Below, one piece after another: positions 23,228-29,151 of a stretch of 29,151 bases of DNA. The translations under genes and the position numbers were made by a program. This stretch comes from Alphaproteobacteria bacterium (lineage in GTDB: Bacteria; Pseudomonadota; Alphaproteobacteria; DAOWDM01). Location: the NCBI GenBank assembly GCA_030639035.1, contig DAOWDM010000045.1:1-29151 (forward strand). The letters are read 5' to 3'. Every line of letters begins with the position of its first letter. Positions within the stretch are counted from its first letter, which is position 1. The notes beneath the pieces were generated by a model that made no database searches, was not told where the DNA came from, and saw only the letters and a program-made list of their open reading frames with translations.

Positions 23228-25128
23228 TGGCTCATATTTCAGAACTTATTGAAAAAGACATTCATGCTTATTTGAAAAAACAAGAAGAAAAAAGTTTCCT
23301 GCGGTTTATTACATGCGGAAGCGTTGACGATGGAAAAAGCACTTTAATAGGTCGCTTGCTGTGGGATTCAAAAATGATTTTTGAAGACCAGCTGGAGGCT
23401 CTTAAAGAAGATTCTAAAAAAGTCGGGACTCAAGGTGAAAATATAGACTTTGCCTTGCTGTTAGACGGCTTGCAGGCAGAACGGGAACAAGGCATCACTA
23501 TTGATGTAGCTTATCGATATTTTTCTACAGAAAAGCGTAAATATATTGTAGCCGATACTCCAGGACATGAGCAATACACTCGAAATATGGCAACGGGAGC
23601 ATCAACAGCCGATGTAGCTGTGATTTTAATCGATGCTCGCAAAGGCGTTTTAACTCAAACGAGAAGACACAGCTATATTGTTTCTTTCGCTGGCATTAAA
23701 AAAGTAATTTTAGCTGTTAATAAAATGGACTTAGTTAATTATTCAAAGGAAGTATATGAAAAAATCGAAAGTGATTACAGAGATTTTTGTTCTTCTTTAG
23801 ATTTTGATGAAATTGAAAGCGTCCCTATTTCCGCATTGAATGGTGATAATATAATAGAACACAGCTATGCTATGGACTGGTATCACGGCACAACATTAAT
23901 GGGCTTTTTGGAAACTGTAGAAGTGTCTAAAAAGACTTTAGAAAACCCGTTTCGTATGCCTGTGCAATTAGTCAACAGACCAAACTTGGATTTCAGAGGC
24001 TTTTGCGGAACTATTGAATCTGGAAAAATAGCCGTTGGAGATGAAATTGTTGTTTCTTCTTCTGGGCAGACTTCAAAAGTTAAAAACATCATAACTTATG
24101 ACGGCAATCTTGAATATGCTATAGCAGAACAAGCTATTACTTTGCTTTTAGAAGATGAGATTGATATTAGCAGAGGAGATGTTTTATCTGAAACCAAATT
24201 ACAGCCTATATATGAAGATCAATTTCAAGCAAAAATTGTTTGGATGAATGAAGAACCTTTATTGCCGAGCAGGTCTTATCTTATTAAGTTTGGCTCTCAG
24301 ACTGCGTTTGCTCAAATTAGTGATTTAAAATACAAAGTGAATGTAAATAATTTACAGCATATATCAGCAAAAACTTTAGAGCTAAACGAAATTGGTGTTT
24401 GCAATGTATTTGTGAATCGAAAAGTATCGTTTGATGCTTTTTCTGATAATGCAGGCACTGGAAAATTCATACTCGTTGATAAATACAGCAATGCTACTGT
24501 AGGTGCTGGCACAATAGACTTTCCTTTGCGTAGAGCTTCCAATCTTCATTGGCAAAAAATAGATGTAAACAAAAAAGCTCATTCAAATATCAAAGGTCAA
24601 AAGCCTTGTTTGCTATGGTTTACAGGACTATCAGGAGCGGGCAAGTCAACAATAGCTAATATGGTTGAAAAAAAGCTGCATCTTTTAGGAAAACATACAT
24701 ATTTGCTTGATGGCGATAATGTCAGACAAGGCTTGAATAAAGATTTAGGCTTTACCAAAGCAGACAGGGTTGAAAACATCAGGCGAATAGCAGAAGTCTC
24801 AAAGCTGTTTGTTGATGCTGGAATTATTACATTAGCTGCTTTTATTTCTCCATATAGATATGAACGCAGAGAAATAAGAGAACTTTTAGACGATGGTGAA
24901 TTTATAGAGATTTTTATAGATACTCCTTTGAGTGTTTGTGAAGAGCGTGATGTTAAAGGGCTTTACAAAAAAGCCAGAACTGGCGAGCTAAAAAACTTCA
25001 CAGGAATAGACAGCGACTACGAAAGACCAGCAAACCCTGATATTGTCGTAAATGGATACAGCACTACCCCTGAAAGCACAGCTGAAAAAATAATAGATGA
25101 GCTAAAAAACAGAGGCTTTCTAGTTTGA
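23227..25128 (+). CDS. cysNC: Fused sulfate adenylyltransferase GTPase subunit / APS kinase
   Basis: A 633-residue bifunctional protein of the NodQ type. The N-terminal CysN GTPase has G1 GSVDDGKS (31-38), G3 DTPGHEQY (110-117) and G4 NKMD (165-168), followed by two elongation-factor-like beta domains to about residue 440. The C-terminal CysC kinase has Walker A GLSGAGKS (467-474), DGDNVRQGLNKDLGF (from 495) and ISPYR with Ser541. CysN drives APS formation with CysD; CysC phosphorylates APS to PAPS. No PAPS reductase or sulfite reductase gene is nearby. The product could feed sulfur assimilation or a PAPS-dependent sulfotransferase. The stop lies 2 bases from that of the convergent asnB. Confidence 0.97.
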   Translation: MAHISELIEKDIHAYLKKQEEKSFLRFITCGSVDDGKSTLIGRLLWDSKMIFEDQLEALKEDSKKVGTQGENIDFALLLDGLQAEREQGITIDVAYRYFSTEKRKYIVADTPGHEQYTRNMATGASTADVAVILIDARKGVLTQTRRHSYIVSFAGIKKVILAVNKMDLVNYSKEVYEKIESDYRDFCSSLDFDEIESVPISALNGDNIIEHSYAMDWYHGTTLMGFLETVEVSKKTLENPFRMPVQLVNRPNLDFRGFCGTIESGKIAVGDEIVVSSSGQTSKVKNIITYDGNLEYAIAEQAITLLLEDEIDISRGDVLSETKLQPIYEDQFQAKIVWMNEEPLLPSRSYLIKFGSQTAFAQISDLKYKVNVNNLQHISAKTLELNEIGVCNVFVNRKVSFDAFSDNAGTGKFILVDKYSNATVGAGTIDFPLRRASNLHWQKIDVNKKAHSNIKGQKPCLLWFTGLSGAGKSTIANMVEKKLHLLGKHTYLLDGDNVRQGLNKDLGFTKADRVENIRRIAEVSKLFVDAGIITLAAFISPYRYERREIRELLDDGEFIEIFIDTPLSVCEERDVKGLYKKARTGELKNFTGIDSDYERPANPDIVVNGYSTTPESTAEKIIDELKNRGFLV

Positions 25129-25130
25129 TT

Positions 25131-26933
25131 TCAAAGAGTCCTCAGCCAGACTTCAATGTTTACAAGCTTGATAAGTAGGGCTGAGTTTTCTGAGTTTCCT
25201 TTACGAAAATCTTCTACCATATTGCTGATTTTTGCACCATCGGTAAATTCTGCCAAACGGCAGTCAGGAGCAGTAAGGTCGTTTAAATAACGTCCTATGC
25301 CTTTTTCATCTTTCAGCCACTCGTCTAAAGGCAGCGTTAAGCCTATTTTCCTGCGGTAAAGAAGTTCTTTTGGAAGCCATTTCTCGGATATTTTCTTTAA
25401 AAGAGGCTTGGTGATTCCCCCTGGAATACGAATATCACGAGGAATTTTATTTACTGCCTTGAACAGCGGATAATGAGTAAAAGGAACTCTTACCTCTACA
25501 GAAGCCGACATTCCCAATTTATCCTGACGCATAAGCAAAGAGCCTAAATATCCAGTCTGGTCAACTGCCATCATGCGGTCGCGGAAGTCTTTGAATCTTT
25601 TTGCAACTTTGCCCCTGTGTCCTACATTTGGTATTAGTTCAGGGAATAATTTATGAGCTTTTCTAAAATCATAATAAATAGATGAGACAATAGCTGAATC
25701 CCAGCGTGTATAACGTCTTAACTCTGAATAACGCCTAAAAAACGGCAGTAAAAATAGAAAATCAGGACAAGCTGCTGCAACACGCCCTTTAAGATGCTGT
25801 CTTTCCCATACTCTATAACGGTCGTAACCTCCAAAAAGCTCGTCTGCACCTTCTCCAGTTAAAACAACCTTGTCTGTTTTTGCAATTTCATGACTCAGTA
25901 GCATCAGCATTGGACAGCCAGAATGGGCAATAGGTCCTTCCATATGATATGCAGTTTTTGGAAAAGCATCAGCATAATCTTCATATGAAAAACTTATTTC
26001 GTGATGGTCAATATCATAGCGTTTCATTACCATATCGCGGTATTTTGACTCGTCCATAGGTAAATCACCAAGATTAACACCGAAAGTTCTTGGCTTTGTG
26101 TTCGTGCGTTCACAGGTGAGAGCGGTAACAAGACTGGAATCAACTCCGCCTGAAAGCTGAACGGCATAGCCTACATCGCTTTGCAGATGAGCGGTAAGAG
26201 ATTTTGTGAACTCTTCTTCAATCATTTCCAAAGCTTCTTTTTCCGTCATCTCAACGGACTTGAAGTCGTTTAAGAAATCACAATAGACACGCTCGCTGTA
26301 AGTTTCCATGTTTACAGTAGCAACCGTACCTGCTGGAAATTCCTCTATTCCTTTAAGATTGCTCAATCTTCCTGCTGCATATCCGAACATTAAAAGCTCT
26401 GACATAGCGGTTGTGTCGACTTTTGTCCCGACAAGCCGTCTTAAAGGACGCATTTCGCTTGCAAAGGCTGTTAAATTACCTTTTCGGGCTACATAAAGCG
26501 GTTTAATGCCTAAAGGGTCTCGGGCTATTATGGCTTTTTTCTCTTTTCTATCCCAAATAGCAAAGGCAAACATGCCCTCCAGCTTGTTTAAGATTTCCTC
26601 GCCCCATGAGATGTAGCCTTGAAGAATAGCCTCTGTATCGCCATCGCTTAAGAAATTAACGCCTTTGGCTTTTAGCTCTTCTCTTAAAGCCCTGTAGTTA
26701 TAGATTTCTCCATTAAAAACAATGGTGTAGCGACCAGTAGCATCGGTCATAGGCTGGTCAGAAGATTCTTTCGGGTCAAGAATAGACAGCCTGCGGAAAA
26801 CCAATCCGCACCCAGTTTCTGAAACTTGTCCGCCAGAATCAGGTCCTCTGTGATAGATGTCCTTATCTATTGCAGATAATAATTCAGGTTCAAAAGTTCT
26901 CCCCTGCTCAAAAAGAGCCGCAAATCCACACAT
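25131..26933 (-). CDS. asnB: Asparagine synthetase (glutamine-hydrolysing)
   Basis: A 600-residue class B enzyme. The N-terminal glutaminase domain begins MCGFAALF with nucleophile Cys2, followed by HRGPDSGG (28-35) and FNGEIYNYRALREEL (73-87). The synthetase domain has the ATP pyrophosphatase loop QLSGGVDSSLV (259-269) and the acidic motif LTGEGADELFGGYDRYR. It moves ammonia from glutamine to an Asp-type carboxylate activated by ATP. The length and a lineage of insertions resemble the AsnB-like enzymes in polysaccharide loci (600-630 aa), which may amidate uronic acids instead of aspartate. It starts 3 bases after the second asparagine-synthetase family gene, so the two are probably cotranscribed. 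Confidence 0.93.
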   Translation of the reverse strand: MCGFAALFEQGRTFEPELLSAIDKDIYHRGPDSGGQVSETGCGLVFRRLSILDPKESSDQPMTDATGRYTIVFNGEIYNYRALREELKAKGVNFLSDGDTEAILQGYISWGEEILNKLEGMFAFAIWDRKEKKAIIARDPLGIKPLYVARKGNLTAFASEMRPLRRLVGTKVDTTAMSELLMFGYAAGRLSNLKGIEEFPAGTVATVNMETYSERVYCDFLNDFKSVEMTEKEALEMIEEEFTKSLTAHLQSDVGYAVQLSGGVDSSLVTALTCERTNTKPRTFGVNLGDLPMDESKYRDMVMKRYDIDHHEISFSYEDYADAFPKTAYHMEGPIAHSGCPMLMLLSHEIAKTDKVVLTGEGADELFGGYDRYRVWERQHLKGRVAAACPDFLFLLPFFRRYSELRRYTRWDSAIVSSIYYDFRKAHKLFPELIPNVGHRGKVAKRFKDFRDRMMAVDQTGYLGSLLMRQDKLGMSASVEVRVPFTHYPLFKAVNKIPRDIRIPGGITKPLLKKISEKWLPKELLYRRKIGLTLPLDEWLKDEKGIGRYLNDLTAPDCRLAEFTDGAKISNMVEDFRKGNSENSALLIKLVNIEVWLRTL

Positions 26934-26936
26934 GTT

Positions 26937-28556
26937 TTAACCTTTCCGTTCCACAGAAAACCCATTATCCTCAAGCCATTGTTTGGAAAAAAACGACACA
27001 ATCCCACGGGCTTTTTTGTAGTTTTTCAAGTAAGAATCATGTCCTAATAAAGCATATTGGTCATTATAGGTCGAGTAATAATACATGCGTTTGTAGAAAT
27101 CTTCTTTTGCTTTTTTTCCTTTTAACAAGCCGATTGTACGGGCTGCCCAAGGTATCCAGCGGTATTTTGGAGTCCAAGTTTCAGGAGCATCTCTTAAAGT
27201 ATCAAAAACACCTTTGTAATTGTAGTTTTGTAAATATCTAACATGAAAATTCTGCTCTGTTTTCAAGTGAATAGGCATGATTTCCCAGAAATTCATCAGC
27301 TCACCGTCCCATAAAGGCATAACCCATTTTAAACCAAAATGCTCATAAATACGCTGTCCGTTCACTACCAGTTTTGACTGTCTTTCCTGCCATTCCCAGC
27401 TTTCATAATAAGTACAGATTTTCTCATAATCAGAAATGTCTTTTGGAAGATTGGGAAGTAAATCCAGTACACGTTTTTTTATGATGCTGATATTTTCAGG
27501 CTTTTCTTTTAAATCGTCCCACAATGAAAAATGCTTTGTTTCAACAGCTTTATAAAAGTCGTCCATTGTCAGTGAAGTTTTAGAATAAAGAGATTCTGGA
27601 ATATGTGCCCCAGTTATATAATCGCCAGATTGACCGTTCATAATAACAGCTTCAGAGGGCATTTTTTTGTCTTTAACTAACTTATAAAAAGCCTCGAAAT
27701 CAAGATAGCTTGGGCATGACGCAAGACCGTCTGCAAAACTCTCGTAGTCTTTTCTTTCCTTTGTATTCCATAGTGTTTCTGTAAGTTTAGGTTCTGCTGC
27801 AAGCTCGAACCATGGAACGCCTAGTTTTGCAGCTATGCGTTTTGCAGTGATTGCTTCGTGATTGCTTTTAACTCCATAACTGAAAGTCTGAATATTTTTA
27901 TATCCGAACTCTACCAGCTTTGCGAGAAGAAGCCTTGAATCAAGCCCTCCACTCAACGGAAGCCATAAAGGAGCTCCGTCAGCCGTTTTAATAGCTCGGT
28001 GCATTATGTTGTCAATAATCTCGCCAAGTTCTTTTTCTAATACTTTTTCATCAACGATTTTTTCAGGCTTTGGAATATAGCGGTAATAGCGGTGAGTCTG
28101 CGGTTTTTCTTCATTTAACCGCCATATTAAACACTCGCCAGATTGAAGCTGAAACAAGTTTTCATAAACCGTTTCATTGCCTGTAACATAGGCAGCCATA
28201 GAGTATTCAAGCACTCCATCATTATTAGATTTTTCAAGTCTAGCTTCATTTTTAGCCGTTCTAGCACAATTTGAAACAATGCCAGAATCTTTGCCGATAC
28301 CGTAAAAAACAGGACGACTGCGACACCAATCTACACAAGCAAAAATCAGCTCATCAGTTTCTAAAATACATGAAAAATGCTCATATTCTTTAAGAAGCAA
28401 AGTCTTTATTTTTTCAAAAACATCATCAGAAGGCTTTTCAACCAGCTCTGCAAGTTCTTTCAAACAGCTTATAACTCCTTGAAAATTAACGGTAACTTTG
28501 CCGATTTCTAATGTTTTCCATTTATATATCGGATTAAGACTGGATTTAACGTTCAT
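26937..28556 (-). CDS. Asparagine synthetase-like protein lacking the glutaminase cysteine
   Basis: A 539-residue protein with an N-terminal Ntn-type domain remnant (IFACVDWCRSRPVFYGIGKD, equivalent to 'ARDPLGIKPLYY') and a synthetase domain with the pyrophosphatase loop PLSGGLDSRLLL (SGGLDSR, 202-208). The N-terminal Met-Cys nucleophile is absent, so it should not hydrolyse glutamine itself. The usual GEGADELFGG motif is replaced by NGQSGDYITGAH. Such proteins occur in surface-polysaccharide clusters and may amidate or otherwise ligate sugar acids. I use the ATG at 28556; an in-frame TTG at 28622 would add 22 residues. Neither has a strong ribosome site. It is paired with canonical asnB 3 bases downstream. 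Confidence 0.85.
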   Translation of the reverse strand: MNVKSSLNPIYKWKTLEIGKVTVNFQGVISCLKELAELVEKPSDDVFEKIKTLLLKEYEHFSCILETDELIFACVDWCRSRPVFYGIGKDSGIVSNCARTAKNEARLEKSNNDGVLEYSMAAYVTGNETVYENLFQLQSGECLIWRLNEEKPQTHRYYRYIPKPEKIVDEKVLEKELGEIIDNIMHRAIKTADGAPLWLPLSGGLDSRLLLAKLVEFGYKNIQTFSYGVKSNHEAITAKRIAAKLGVPWFELAAEPKLTETLWNTKERKDYESFADGLASCPSYLDFEAFYKLVKDKKMPSEAVIMNGQSGDYITGAHIPESLYSKTSLTMDDFYKAVETKHFSLWDDLKEKPENISIIKKRVLDLLPNLPKDISDYEKICTYYESWEWQERQSKLVVNGQRIYEHFGLKWVMPLWDGELMNFWEIMPIHLKTEQNFHVRYLQNYNYKGVFDTLRDAPETWTPKYRWIPWAARTIGLLKGKKAKEDFYKRMYYYSTYNDQYALLGHDSYLKNYKKARGIVSFFSKQWLEDNGFSVERKG

Positions 28557-28681
28557 TTTTTCATCTGCATTTTTATTACAAAAACTATATGTTTTTATAA
28601 TTTGTTTGTTAGCATTCGGCAATGAATAAAGAAACTAAGTTCATTTAAGTCTAATAAAAACGTTAAAATTAAAAAAGAACG

Positions 28682-28690
28682 TGTTATAAA
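28682..28690 (+). promoter_or_regulatory. Extended -10 element immediately before the last gene
   Basis: TG-T-TATAAA ends only 5 bases before the ATG at 28696. If used, transcription would begin at or next to the start codon, giving a leaderless message. No Shine-Dalgarno is visible before the ATG, which fits. Confidence 0.35.
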
Positions 28691-28695
28691 ATCTT

Positions 28696-29151
28696 ATGAT
28701 AAAACTTCATGTACTTACTCAAGGCTTTGTCTCTCCTAACGGACGAGCTTTTTTATTTCCGCTGATTATGCATCGCCATGCTTTGAAAGATGCTGGAATA
28801 GACTTGCAGTTGTTTGACCGTGATGATGAGGAAGAAAAACTTTGCGATTGTGATGTTCTGATTATAGAAAGTAAATTCTATAGCGATGGCTGGAAGAATC
28901 ACTCTGACAAAATCTTGGAAAAGTTTGAAAGGTTTAAAAGCAAAGTCTCGAAACTTGTTTATTTTGCTATTGGAGACAGCAGCGGCTATGACCACGCAAA
29001 GGTACTGCCTTTTGTTGATGTATATGCAAAAAACCAACTATTAAAAGACCGCTCTTTGTACTTAAAACCAATGTACGGCAACCGTATTTTTAGCGATTAT
29101 TTTCATCAAAAACATGGAGCAAATGATAAAAAAATGCGATTCGAAAAGGAA
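28696..29151 (+). CDS. Partial CDS, possible glycosyltransferase of a surface-glycan locus
   Basis: An open frame of 152 codons running off the right edge, so the C-terminus is missing. It begins MIKLHVLTQGFVSPNGRAFL then FPLIMHRHALKDAGIDLQLF, an N-terminal Rossmann-like start of the kind seen in GT-B glycosyltransferases. CDVLIIESKFYSDGW, KLVYFAIGDSSGYDH, FVDVYAKNQLLKDRSLYL and MYGNRIFSDYFH follow, resembling the CgeB/DUF3880-type N-terminal domain in layout. The family is not certain from this fragment. It is divergent from the asparagine-synthetase pair with about 140 bases between, which contain A/T-rich promoter-like sequence. Confidence 0.6.
   Translation, partial: MIKLHVLTQGFVSPNGRAFLFPLIMHRHALKDAGIDLQLFDRDDEEEKLCDCDVLIIESKFYSDGWKNHSDKILEKFERFKSKVSKLVYFAIGDSSGYDHAKVLPFVDVYAKNQLLKDRSLYLKPMYGNRIFSDYFHQKHGANDKKMRFEKE

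Noticed and set aside
26870..27241. A 123-codon plus-strand frame over the two asparagine-synthetase family genes
   Set aside because: Both antisense genes are clear family members; the frame's protein is low-quality and has no recognisable domain.

Overview
The window reads as chromosomal DNA of an AT-rich alphaproteobacterium, possibly an uncultured gut- or host-associated lineage. The main evidence is an F1-only ATP synthase operon in the order delta-alpha-gamma-beta-epsilon (atpHAGDC, no Fo genes beside it), a ribF-lspA-bamF cluster in which BamF (DUF3035) is an alphaproteobacterial family, and a tandem M16 peptidase pair. A YqhD-type alcohol dehydrogenase fits a fermentative or aldehyde-stressed lifestyle. 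The taxonomy is inferred from gene content, not from a marker search.

Layout. (1) 66-1359: a DUF2188 small protein overlapping yqhD. (2) 1391-1599: an intergenic repeat element bounded by imperfect terminal inverted repeats. (3) 1599-4732, minus: pgi followed by a GT4-like glycosyltransferase. (4) 4879-5262, minus: an unrecognised 127-aa protein with its own promoter, ribosome site and terminator. (5) 5366-8025, minus: two M16 peptidase-like proteins, one with the zinc motif and one without. (6) 8186-9217, plus: a putative HExxH metallopeptidase (DUF6782-like), followed by a second copy of the repeat module. (7) 9453-11457, minus: ribF-lspA-bamF, with 4-bp overlaps. (8) 11633-12553, plus: an unannotated 56-aa gene with a strong terminator, then an MlaC-like protein. 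(9) 12573-15484, minus: a prepilin peptidase, an ExeA/MshM-type ATPase and a TPR membrane protein, forming a type IV pilus/type II secretion accessory module. (10) 15687-20720, plus: atpHAGDC, ending in a long palindromic element. (11) 20894-22135: a DUF1015 protein with a terminator. (12) 22304-25128: cysD and a cysN-cysC fusion, which make APS and PAPS. (13) 25131-28556, minus: two asparagine-synthetase family genes, one canonical and one without the glutaminase cysteine. (14) From 28696: a partial gene running off the window, possibly a glycosyltransferase.

How the parts fit. Most genes are core functions: ATP synthesis, lipoprotein maturation and outer-membrane assembly, flavin synthesis and glycolysis. 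The right end (PAPS synthesis, two asparagine-synthetase family proteins and a partial possible glycosyltransferase) looks like the edge of a surface-polysaccharide locus. The most unusual items are a roughly 46-residue insertion near the N-terminal helix of the ATP synthase gamma subunit, the two-copy intergenic repeat module, and the metallopeptidase gene lying between bamF and the M16 pair. No tRNA, rRNA, CRISPR array, insertion sequence or phage gene was seen. No gene-free stretch exceeds about 240 bases.
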